Below, piece after piece: positions 16,812-24,374 of a stretch of DNA of 59,396 nucleotides (position 1 is its first letter; the number at the start of each line of letters is the position of its first letter). The notes beneath the pieces are model-generated. The model searched no databases, was not told the origin of the DNA, and saw only the letters and a program-made list of their open reading frames with translations. Position numbers and translations under genes: made by a program. This stretch comes from Desulfobacter curvatus DSM 3379 (GTDB lineage: Bacteria > Desulfobacterota > Desulfobacteria > Desulfobacterales > Desulfobacteraceae): NCBI RefSeq assembly GCF_000373985.1, contig NZ_KB893052.1, positions 1-59,396 on the forward strand, in the 5' to 3' direction.

Positions 16812-18458
16812 TCAAATTTTAAATTGATCCACGGATGTTTTCAAGGTTTTGGATATCTGGCTTAGCCGGTCCGCACTGACGTTTATCTCCGAACTTCTGT
16901 CCGACATGCCAAGGGCAGCCTGGTGAACATCGTCAATATCACTTGCAATTTTTTGAACTTTTTTCGAACTTTCCATCACATTACGGGAAACTTCCTGGAT
17001 TCCCGAGGCTGCCTGGCTGACATTGCCGGCAATTTCACGCGTTGTGCCGGACTGTTCTTCCACGCAGGTGGTGATGGTGTCGATCATGGAATTGACACTG
17101 TCAATGGCATTGCTGATTTCTACAATTTCAGAAATGGCCTGGCGGGTCGAATCCTGAATACGAAGGACTTTTCCCTGAATTTCATGAGTGGCATCTGCTG
17201 TTTGCTGTGCCAGGCATTTGATTTCATTGGCCACCACGGCAAAACCTTTGCCGCTTTCACCGGCACGCGCGGCTTCAATGGTCGCGTTCAAGGAGAGCAG
17301 ATTGGTTTGTTCGGAAATATCGTTAATGGTTTCAACCACATCTCCGATTTCCTGGGCACTTAGCTCAAGAGTTTTAATGCTGTCGGTTGCTTTCTGGGTT
17401 TTGGAGACAGCATAGTGGCTGTTTTTGCGGGTTTCTTCAGTGTTCTTGGCGATTGCGCCAATCATGGTACTCATCTCTTCAGCCGCAGAAGAGACCATTT
17501 CAATATTATTGGAGGATTGCTCAGCCGCTGCGGCCGTTGACGTCATGTTGTCGCTTACCTCCACAGCTGCTGCGGCCACGGCATCGAACTTTTCAGTCAT
17601 CATACCGACAGCATCTGACATTTTCTTTGAAATTCCAAGAAGTTCGTCTGATGAGGTGTTCTGCTTTTCGGAATTGTTTGCAATATCCCGGATAATCCCC
17701 TGCAGTTTTTCAACAAAGGTATTGAACCACTTGGAAAGCGTGCCCAGTTCATCTGCGGAAGTGATGTTTAGCCGTTTGGTCAGGTCTCCTTCGCCTTCGG
17801 CCGCATCCTTCAGTCCGCTGAGAACGCTGAAGATTGGTTTTTTGACCATTTTCTGGATGGCAATAAAAACCATGCAACTCATAATAAAAAGAAGAGTGGC
17901 TGATCCGGCAGTGGTAAAATACTTGAGTTTGGAGATAACCGTATTTAGTGCGCTAAGATCGTATGCAAGGGAGAGGATACCGCCGATTTCTCCTTTTTTC
18001 CAGGTCGGATGGCACCGGATACAGTCTGCAACAACGGGCTGGGGCCCGAAAATAACGAGCCTGTTGTCATCTTTTTGCATGATTTGCGCCTTTTCTTCCC
18101 AGATTCGGGACAACAGTCCCTCGGGAAGGGGTTCTGCCTTGTCCAGGGTATTAGACGACAAATTAACCGCGCCTTTCCGGTCATAGAGATTGACCTCAAT
18201 GACCCCGTTGATTTGCTTCTGGTGAAGGAGCAGTTTTTGGAAATTTTTCATCTGGCCCCGTTCAAGCGATCCTTTCACGCCGTCTTCAAAAGAGTTGAAC
18301 AAGGTGTAAACGGACTGATTGTAGGTCAGCCGCATCTGGTTATCCACAAACCGGTTTAACAGGGCGACGGAAGCAGCAAGACAGATCAACAATACAATAA
18401 CCACCGTGAGAATGATTTTATAGGTGATGGAGAGTCGGCCGAACAGATGGGATTTCAT
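16812..18458 (-). CDS. Methyl-accepting chemotaxis protein with a periplasmic CxxCH haem motif
   Basis: A 548-residue transmembrane chemoreceptor. Helix 1 is at about 13-34, a periplasmic sensor domain spans 35-183, helix 2 about 187-207, HAMP about 208-262 and the cytoplasmic signalling coil about 290-548. The kinase-contact hairpin tip (NLLSLNATIEAARAGESGKG) is intact. In the sensor domain, C146-I-R-C149-H150 is a c-type haem attachment motif, and the domain resembles a Tll0287-like haem sensor. A haem-bearing MCP of this kind (DcrA) is known from Desulfovibrio as a redox or oxygen sensor. The gene overlaps the hydrogenase small-subunit gene by four bases, so receptor and hydrogenase are translated together. 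Confidence 0.92.
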   Translation of the reverse strand: MKSHLFGRLSITYKIILTVVIVLLICLAASVALLNRFVDNQMRLTYNQSVYTLFNSFEDGVKGSLERGQMKNFQKLLLHQKQINGVIEVNLYDRKGAVNLSSNTLDKAEPLPEGLLSRIWEEKAQIMQKDDNRLVIFGPQPVVADCIRCHPTWKKGEIGGILSLAYDLSALNTVISKLKYFTTAGSATLLFIMSCMVFIAIQKMVKKPIFSVLSGLKDAAEGEGDLTKRLNITSADELGTLSKWFNTFVEKLQGIIRDIANNSEKQNTSSDELLGISKKMSDAVGMMTEKFDAVAAAAVEVSDNMTSTAAAAEQSSNNIEMVSSAAEEMSTMIGAIAKNTEETRKNSHYAVSKTQKATDSIKTLELSAQEIGDVVETINDISEQTNLLSLNATIEAARAGESGKGFAVVANEIKCLAQQTADATHEIQGKVLRIQDSTRQAISEIVEISNAIDSVNSMIDTITTCVEEQSGTTREIAGNVSQAASGIQEVSRNVMESSKKVQKIASDIDDVHQAALGMSDRSSEINVSADRLSQISKTLKTSVDQFKI

Positions 18459-19387
18459 AACTCTTCTCCTAAGTTTCCGGGAATGGCGGTTTCAGCGTTT
18501 CGGTAAAACGGAAACGCCTTTTTCGCTGCAAACATGGGGGATGCACAGCCGATACAAGGGGCATTGGCATCAATGCACCAGGTCTGCCCACTGTTCCACC
18601 ACCGGGTGGGGCAATCTGAAAACGTGTCCGGCCCCAGACAGCCGAGTTTAAAAAGACAGCCTTTATCTCCCAGTTTTTCAGCAAAAATTTCCTGCTGAAA
18701 ATCATGGTACCGGGGGCACAATTCATGGACCTTCCGGCTGAAAAAAGCAGCCGGCCGGGTATCCGTAAGTTCCGGGAGGCCTATTTTTACCAGGTGGATA
18801 ATGGTTTTCCAGACCCAGTCCGGGTGCACCGGGCATCCTGGGATGGAAATCAGGAGAGGTTTTTTATTTATTGTTTTGTAAAAATCATTCAGGCTGACAG
18901 CGCCGGTCAGGTTGCCTTCAGCCGCCGGGATACCTCCGTAAGAACTGCAAGTGCCGATGGCAACAGCACCACTCATGGTTTTGGCGGCAGCACTCAGATA
19001 GTCGGCAATGGGTTTTTCGCCGATGACGCAGGCTTCGGGCATCCTTAGGGGGATGGCCCCTTCGACAGCCAGAAAATAATCCCCGGCGTCCCCTTTGATA
19101 TAAGCGTCTATCAAATCCAGCACCTGTTTTCCGGATGCGGCAGACAGATCCTGATGAAAAACCAGCTTGGAATAATGGGTGATCATGGAGACCGCATCGG
19201 GCGCTTCGGCCTGCAGCAGGGATACGGAGCACCCGGTACAAGATTGTGCCTGAAGATAGATCAATTTGGGCACGGATTTTGGATCAACGGCTTTCAAAGC
19301 GGCTCTGACCGCTGACGGAAGCCCGGCAATGGGAAGGGAGGCACCGAGACAGGCAGCCAGTTTTAAAAAATCGCGTCTGTTTATCAT
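18455..19387 (-). CDS. [NiFe] hydrogenase small subunit, Tat-exported
   Basis: A 310-residue protein with a twin-arginine leader (NRRDFLKLAACLG) of about 29 residues. It carries three Fe-S clusters. Proximal ligands are C50, C53, C147 and C185 (SCTGC, GTCSSYGG, PGCPVHPDW). Distal ligands are H221, C224, C244 and C250. The medial cluster has C259, C278 and C281, plus C271, which sits where D. gigas has Pro238. That change usually goes with a [4Fe-4S] rather than a [3Fe-4S] medial cluster. There is no C-terminal membrane anchor, so the enzyme is soluble or attached through a partner. It follows the large subunit by 25 bases and overlaps the chemoreceptor gene. Confidence 0.93.
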   Translation of the reverse strand: MINRRDFLKLAACLGASLPIAGLPSAVRAALKAVDPKSVPKLIYLQAQSCTGCSVSLLQAEAPDAVSMITHYSKLVFHQDLSAASGKQVLDLIDAYIKGDAGDYFLAVEGAIPLRMPEACVIGEKPIADYLSAAAKTMSGAVAIGTCSSYGGIPAAEGNLTGAVSLNDFYKTINKKPLLISIPGCPVHPDWVWKTIIHLVKIGLPELTDTRPAAFFSRKVHELCPRYHDFQQEIFAEKLGDKGCLFKLGCLGPDTFSDCPTRWWNSGQTWCIDANAPCIGCASPMFAAKKAFPFYRNAETAIPGNLGEEL

Positions 19388-19412
19388 GGGGTTTTTCCTC
19401 CGAAGTTAGACC

Positions 19413-20924
19413 TCAATGAACTGCACAGGCCAGGCATGGATCGAAAGAGTGCACAATCCGGTTGGCCTCGATTTGCTGCGCAGGATCTTCAACCCGGGTG
19501 CCGATAAGGGCGGACTCCAATGCGCCGGGCGTGCCTTTGTCATCTCTGGGAGAACAGTTCCATGTGGTCGGCACCACACATTCATAATGGTCGATTTTAT
19601 AATTTTTGATCCGGATATAATGAAGCAGGGCGCCCCTTGATGCTTCGGTGAGGCCGAACCCTTCTCCGGTTTCCGGTATTTTTATCTCAGGTATAAATGG
19701 CGCAGACGGATTGATTTGTTCGGTCTGCTCCAGCAGGAAATCCGCAATTACGACGGCAGACACGGCGCGGCACAGGTGCCGCCCCAGGACCGAATTGAGT
19801 TGTTCCGGCCCAATGTCCGCCAGGCCGGCGAACCGGTCCACCAGCTGCTTGACGGTTTTATTGCCGTCCTGTAAATAATCCACCAATATCCTTGCCGCCG
19901 GTCCGACTTCCAGCATATGCCCGTCATACCGGGGTGCCTTTACCCAGGAATAGGCGCCTTTTTTGTGCGGAGCCGGGGTCAGGCTGCCCTGGGAGACCTT
20001 TCGGCCGGATGGGGAGCTGTATTTGGAAAATTTAACATCTTCAGTAATGGCATCTGATTTCACCGCTTCAACTTTTCCGTCAAGAAACACGCCGGGCGAC
20101 AGGAGTCTGGGACTGTCCGGTTCCGGCCCAAAGGGAAGCAAGCCGTAAGACATAAAGCCGCCTTTGCTTTGGCCGATATTCCAGTATTCCGGAAATGCGC
20201 CGGCAACGGCCAGAAGATCGGGCAGATACTTGTGATGGATAAAATACTTAACGTCACGAATCAGTGCCTGATAAGACGAAATGGCGTCAATGTCGGGCGG
20301 CCGGGTGCAGCCGCCGGGAAAAATCCCCGTGGCATGGGGAAACCTGCCGCCGAAAATGGCAGAGGCCCGGTTGGCTTTTTTCTGGATTTCAAGAGATTCC
20401 ACATAATGCTTTAAAGCGGTGATATTGATGTCCGTATCCGTTACATAGGTTCCGGAGAGCCGGGGCAAAAAAGGCGCTGCCGGATAGGATTCTCCGCTGC
20501 CCAGCGCGTGGTTGACCCAGTCTCTCAAATGGACCAGATCAGCATCTTTGCCGGTATAACCCGTAATAGCCGTAACATCTATAAAATCAAGGGCAGAAAG
20601 CTGATAAAAATGCAAAAGATAATCGTATAAATGGTTGGCACCCTGGATAAGGTTGTGAAGAATTCTGCCGTTTGGTGGTGTCCTAAGCCGGTAGGCTGCT
20701 TCCTGGGCATAAGAAGAGGCAATGGCATGGGCATACGGGCATACGCCGCAGATCCTCTGGGTAATCTGCTGGGCGTCAAGCGGGTCACGTCCCAAAAGGA
20801 AAATTTCAAAACCTCTGAACATTTCCCCCATGCTTTTTGCATCGGTGATGATATTGTTTTCTACTGTTGTATTAATATTGAGGTGGCCCTCAAGCCGGGT
20901 GACAGGCCCAATATCGATTTTCAT
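19413..20924 (-). CDS. [NiFe] hydrogenase large subunit ending at the ligand histidine
   Basis: A 503-residue catalytic subunit of a periplasmic hydrogenase. The active-site cysteines are C59 and C62 in RICGVCPYAH and C497 and C500 in DPCLACAVH. E12 of RLEGH is the conserved proton-relay region. The reading frame stops (TGA) immediately after H503. In almost all exported [NiFe] hydrogenases a peptide of about 15 residues follows this His and is removed by a dedicated protease; here none is encoded. Regulatory (H2-sensing) hydrogenases and CooH-type enzymes also lack it. It is the first gene of the operon (AGAGGAA ribosome site). No protease, hyp genes or electron-carrier subunit is present in the window. 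Confidence 0.93.
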   Translation of the reverse strand: MKIDIGPVTRLEGHLNINTTVENNIITDAKSMGEMFRGFEIFLLGRDPLDAQQITQRICGVCPYAHAIASSYAQEAAYRLRTPPNGRILHNLIQGANHLYDYLLHFYQLSALDFIDVTAITGYTGKDADLVHLRDWVNHALGSGESYPAAPFLPRLSGTYVTDTDINITALKHYVESLEIQKKANRASAIFGGRFPHATGIFPGGCTRPPDIDAISSYQALIRDVKYFIHHKYLPDLLAVAGAFPEYWNIGQSKGGFMSYGLLPFGPEPDSPRLLSPGVFLDGKVEAVKSDAITEDVKFSKYSSPSGRKVSQGSLTPAPHKKGAYSWVKAPRYDGHMLEVGPAARILVDYLQDGNKTVKQLVDRFAGLADIGPEQLNSVLGRHLCRAVSAVVIADFLLEQTEQINPSAPFIPEIKIPETGEGFGLTEASRGALLHYIRIKNYKIDHYECVVPTTWNCSPRDDKGTPGALESALIGTRVEDPAQQIEANRIVHSFDPCLACAVH

Positions 20925-20992
20925 GCTGTTCCTCTTTAAGTAAGCGCTTGTTCGTTTATGGTTGCCTGGTGTAACGACGATGAATCAATTAT

Positions 20993-21048
20993 CGCCCCTT
21001 GACGGGCTGTTAGGTGTTAGGAAATGGTAATTCCTATCCTATTGAATT
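20993..21048 (+). repeat. Repeat family B, copy 2
   Basis: CGCCCCTTGACGGGCTGTTAG, then GGAAATGGTAATTCCTATCC, matches copy 1 at 8811-8884 apart from a deletion of the GATAGCTG tandem. It lies upstream of the hydrogenase operon, next to a reverse copy of repeat A. Confidence 0.6.
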
Positions 21049-21063
21049 ACTTTAATGTTTTGT

Positions 21064-21114
21064 CGTTGGCCGAAGCCTGGGTGTAGATAGACCAAGGACG
21101 GCCCGTGGCCGTTA
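21064..21114 (-). repeat. Dispersed repeat family A, reverse copy
   Basis: Read on the minus strand, this begins AACGGCCACGGGCCGTCCTT, then GGTCTATCTACACCCAGGCT. It is the best match to the 5' half of the copy at 54951. It starts at the stop codon of the MCE-like gene (21112) and so forms the 3' end of that transcript. Confidence 0.75.
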
Positions 21115-21552
21115 TTTAAAAGATTCTATTATTTTTTGGATCTCTTTTTGCGCGGCTGTTGAAAAATCTTTCAATTTATTTTTTGCTTTAAACCAGACAA
21201 GTTTCGGCTGCGATGCAAATCCGAGGATAAATGATTTCTCGGGCAGGGCCTGGGTATCCGCATCCGACACTTGAATTAAAAGAGAATTTTCATCAGCATA
21301 AAAGACAGTGTCGGTTTTAATTAAATCTTTATAATCACTGTTTATGGCTATTGTTAAAATCAGTTTATTTTCTTTGCTAAGGTCTTGATCCAGAATTTTC
21401 CCGATTTCTATGCCTTTGGAATAAATCTTCATATTTTCAATATGGGGATTCTCTTCAAATACAACGTAATAGAAATTTTTAGGCGAAAACATCGCGCTGT
21501 TTAGAAAAAAAGAGAGTGCCGCCATAAAAATAAAAATTGATTTTTTATACAT
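21112..21552 (-). CDS. MCE/MlaD-like exported or anchored protein
   Basis: A 146-residue protein with an N-terminal hydrophobic segment (about 5-22). It then shows a single domain resembling MCE: YYVVFEENPHIENMKIYSKG, IEIGKILDQD, and alternating strands LILTIAINSDY. MCE domains form rings that pass lipids between membranes. The family normally has a phospholipid ABC partner, which is not present here. The protein is short for MlaD and ends in a helical region (FSTAAQKEIQKIIESF). The assignment rests on the G(I/V)xxGK turn and overall pattern only. Confidence 0.5.
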   Translation of the reverse strand: MYKKSIFIFMAALSFFLNSAMFSPKNFYYVVFEENPHIENMKIYSKGIEIGKILDQDLSKENKLILTIAINSDYKDLIKTDTVFYADENSLLIQVSDADTQALPEKSFILGFASQPKLVWFKAKNKLKDFSTAAQKEIQKIIESFK

Positions 21553-21779
21553 GAAAACCTCTCGAACTGTTTTGTTTGGGGGAATTAAAATCGATTAATA
21601 GCGATTATCCTACAAAATCAAATGAAGAAAAACAACTAAAAATGAAGAAAGGCGCTTTGATTATGGATCAGAGCATTTTTTGTAACTTTACACTAACATA
21701 AAAAGCCGGTATAGTTTTATCCTTTTTCAGGTCAACAAAGCGAGTTAGGGTTGCAGATAATGAACAGACAGGACACAGG

Positions 21780-22205
21780 ATGAATCCCACGGAATTTCCC
21801 ATTAAAGACCTTCTTCCCCACAGGAACCGGATGCTTCTTGTTGAACGGATTCTTGAGGTGAATGAATTCTTAAGCGTGTCAAGTGCCGTGGTGGGGGATC
21901 ACTGGCCCCTTGTCTGCGCGGGATCGGCAAGCCCCATTGTCATGGTGGAACTGGCTGCCCAGACCGCCGGAATCAACAACAGTATCAAGCGGTTGAAGAC
22001 CCGGGGAAAAGAAGACGGCAACATGGGATGGATTGCCGGTGTTAAATCCGCTGTTTTCCATATGGATAGCCTTCCTGTGGGTGCAACCCTTATCACCCGG
22101 ACCCAAAATAGCTTCGCCTTTGAAGATTTCAGGGAGGTTACCGCAACGGTAACATTAGATGAAACCGTTGCCGCAGAAATCACGTTACAACTCGTGTCGG
22201 CATAA
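21780..22205 (+). CDS. Hotdog-fold 3-hydroxyacyl-ACP dehydratase (FabZ/ApeP-like)
   Basis: A 141-residue protein of the FabZ-like hotdog family. LLPHRNRMLLVERI (about 11-24) is the characteristic N-terminus, with the active-site His in PHR. VMVELAAQTAG (about 57-67) corresponds to the central helix with its catalytic glutamate or aspartate position. Short proteins of this kind are typical of aryl-polyene and related pathways (ApeP/ApeI). They dehydrate a 3-hydroxyacyl thioester. It is followed 74 bases later by a FabG gene, and the operon continues through LolA-like and lipoprotein genes, which suits such a pathway. No ketosynthase is visible in the window. Confidence 0.75.
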   Translation: MNPTEFPIKDLLPHRNRMLLVERILEVNEFLSVSSAVVGDHWPLVCAGSASPIVMVELAAQTAGINNSIKRLKTRGKEDGNMGWIAGVKSAVFHMDSLPVGATLITRTQNSFAFEDFREVTATVTLDETVAAEITLQLVSA

Positions 22206-22279
22206 AAAGGCCGGACCAGTTAAAAGAATCATTAGACGATGAAACAATGACAAACAATCATACTTAGGATAGTCTTTCC

Positions 22280-23017
22280 ATGTCCCAGAAAATAAATACA
22301 AAAACCGCCGTCATTACGGGGGCAAGCCGGGGGATCGGCCGGGCCATCGCCATTGAACTTGCAGGACAGGGGTATTACACCTTTATCAATTACCACTCGG
22401 ATAAAGACGGTGCCGGACAGACCCTTGAACAGGTCCGGGCAGCCGGTTCCAACGGTGAAATCATGCAGTTTGATGTGGCGGACAAAAATCAGTCCAAAGC
22501 CGCAATTGACCATATCGTGGACCGATGCGAAACCATTGATGTGTTGGTAAACAATGCAGGTATTGTTGATGACGGCCTGTTCATCATGATGAAGGAAGAG
22601 AGCTGGGACAAGGTGATCCGAACCAGCCTTGACGGTTTTTATAATATGACAAAACCGATCCTGAAAAAAATGGTTCGCCAGAAGCAGGGAGCTGTTGTCT
22701 CCATCGCATCGTTGTCCGGCCTGACAGGCAACCGGGGACAGGCCAATTACAGTGCGGCCAAGGCAGGACTCATCGGTGCCAGCCGCAGTATCGCATCCGA
22801 AGTGGCACGCATCGGCATTCGAGTTAATGTTGTGGCACCGGGACTTATTGAGACTGATATGACCAAGGATTTGCCCATGGCTAATGTCAAAACCATGATT
22901 CCCATGGCACGGGTGGGCCAACCCGAAGAGGTGGCACGGGTGGTAAAATTTCTGTGTTCCGAGGATGCTTCTTACGTGACCGGCCAGGTAATTTCAGTCA
23001 ACGGCGGCATGTTCTAA
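22280..23017 (+). CDS. fabG: 3-oxoacyl-ACP reductase, FabG-type SDR
   Basis: A 245-residue short-chain dehydrogenase. The NADPH site TGASRGIGRAIA (about 13-24) and NNAGIV (about 92-97) are present. The catalytic Ser-Tyr-Lys triad appears as S in SIASLSG, with Y and K in ANYSAAKAG (about 155-163). The C-terminal VNGGMF is typical of FabG. It reduces 3-oxoacyl-ACP. The neighbouring dehydratase and LolA genes suggest it serves a specialised acyl product rather than bulk fatty acid synthesis, which is an inference from context. Confidence 0.88.
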   Translation: MSQKINTKTAVITGASRGIGRAIAIELAGQGYYTFINYHSDKDGAGQTLEQVRAAGSNGEIMQFDVADKNQSKAAIDHIVDRCETIDVLVNNAGIVDDGLFIMMKEESWDKVIRTSLDGFYNMTKPILKKMVRQKQGAVVSIASLSGLTGNRGQANYSAAKAGLIGASRSIASEVARIGIRVNVVAPGLIETDMTKDLPMANVKTMIPMARVGQPEEVARVVKFLCSEDASYVTGQVISVNGGMF

Positions 23018-23646
23018 TGCCGATGGTAAAAAGACTTTTCCTGGGGGCTGCGGCCACCGTCCTGATGGCGGCCTTGGTTTTATCAAGTGCACACGCAACG
23101 TCCCTGGCGCAGATCCAGAAAGCAGCCGGCAGCATCCGGTCAATCAGTGCCGATTTTATCCAGGAAAAACACATGAAAATCCTGGTAAAGCCGCTGATTT
23201 CCAAAGGGATTATCCGTTTCCAAAGCCCGGATGCGCTGAGGTTTGAATACCGGGAACCCATTCAAAACATCCTGATTATGCAGGGACAACGCGTTTCGCG
23301 ATATATACGCAAAGATACCACCTTTGTCCGGGATAATGCGGCTGCCATGGGTGCCATGACGGTTGTCATGGATGAAATCAGCCAATGGCTCAAAGGAAAT
23401 TTCAGCACCAGCGTTTTCAATGCGACCATTGAGGAGACGCCGGAGCCCGGCAGAATCATCCTGGCACCCAAAGATAAGGCCATGACCCATTTTATCCAGG
23501 ACATTGTCTTGGTGTTGTCCGAACAGCCGGGGGTTTTTAAAGAGGTCGTGATTCGCGAAAACCAAGATTCTTACACCCGTCTTCGATTTGATAAGGTCCA
23601 ACTCAACGAAGGCATTGCCCCTGATCTGTTTGCAGCCCCAAAATGA
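23017..23646 (+). CDS. LolA-like periplasmic carrier protein
   Basis: The start is ATG 23017, which overlaps the fabG stop by one base (TAATG). The product of 209 residues has a signal peptide (cleavage near SAHATS, about residue 26). It is followed by the LolA pattern: SLAQIQKAAGSIRSISADFI, QEKHMKILVKPLISKGIIRF and LRFEYREP. LolA carries lipoproteins to the outer membrane. Paralogues of this sort sit in aryl-polyene clusters (ApeF-like) and move the product or its lipid carrier. It overlaps the next gene by four bases. Confidence 0.8.
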   Translation: MPMVKRLFLGAAATVLMAALVLSSAHATSLAQIQKAAGSIRSISADFIQEKHMKILVKPLISKGIIRFQSPDALRFEYREPIQNILIMQGQRVSRYIRKDTTFVRDNAAAMGAMTVVMDEISQWLKGNFSTSVFNATIEETPEPGRIILAPKDKAMTHFIQDIVLVLSEQPGVFKEVVIRENQDSYTRLRFDKVQLNEGIAPDLFAAPK

Positions 23647-24374
23647 GACAGAAAACCGCGATAGGATATCTCGTTGCATTTATTCTTTTAATTGGCGCAG
23701 GGTGCGCTGATCTGCCGCCCATTATCCCCCTGGACAATTCCCCTGCCCCTGATGAGCAAATTCTTTCCCAGGAGTTGAACCAGCTGTTCCCGGCCAATTC
23801 CTTTCAGTTTGTCCACGCCATAGAGTTGACCATGCCGGGCAGCCATTCGGCCATGCTCATGGGCGTTGTCAATATCCACCCCCGATGCCGGGCCATCCAT
23901 TGTGTGATCATGACCCTGGAAGGACTGGTTCTTTTTGAAGCGGATCACACCAGTGAGAGGCTCACAATTCACCGGGCTATCCCGCCCTTTGACAGCCATG
24001 CCCTTGCCCGGGGACTGGTATCGGACATTGAGCTTATTTTTTTCAGCCCCCGGGGCAGACTTAATGCCTGGGGAACGCTTGAAAATAAAAATACGATCTT
24101 ACGGTTTTCAGAACCCGACGGTGGGACAATAGACATTATTACATCCCCGGACAGGAGTGTTTGGACCCAGAACTTAAGAACCGGCAGACATCGGATTAGG
24201 CGCAGTGTTACGTATATATTTCCTCAATCCCAGACAGACACAAACAGCCGGACACATGTTTTTCCAAAGTCTATAACCTTGACAGCGGCATTTCCATCAC
24301 GATACACGTTAACCATGACCCTGACAGACGCAAATTTAATATCTGATACCAACCCCTGCGGTGACAATAAATGA
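23643..24374 (+). CDS. Outer-membrane lipoprotein, DUF3261-like
   Basis: A 243-residue protein with a lipoprotein signal (LIGAGC, Cys at about residue 21). The body is rich in beta strands, with no catalytic motif seen. Its place after FabG and LolA-like genes matches the small outer-membrane lipoprotein (DUF3261 type) of aryl-polyene-like clusters, and the family call rests mainly on that context. The C-terminal ~40 residues (from about 200) are Ser/Thr-rich. It is coupled to both neighbours by four-base overlaps (ATGA). Confidence 0.6.
   Translation: MRQKTAIGYLVAFILLIGAGCADLPPIIPLDNSPAPDEQILSQELNQLFPANSFQFVHAIELTMPGSHSAMLMGVVNIHPRCRAIHCVIMTLEGLVLFEADHTSERLTIHRAIPPFDSHALARGLVSDIELIFFSPRGRLNAWGTLENKNTILRFSEPDGGTIDIITSPDRSVWTQNLRTGRHRIRRSVTYIFPQSQTDTNSRTHVFPKSITLTAAFPSRYTLTMTLTDANLISDTNPCGDNK

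Noticed and set aside
19405..19415. TGA after the hydrogenase L2 motif as a selenocysteine codon
   Set aside because: The TGA follows the ligand histidine and not a catalytic cysteine position, all four active-site cysteines are already TGC/TGT, and the sequence beyond does not resemble a hydrogenase tail.
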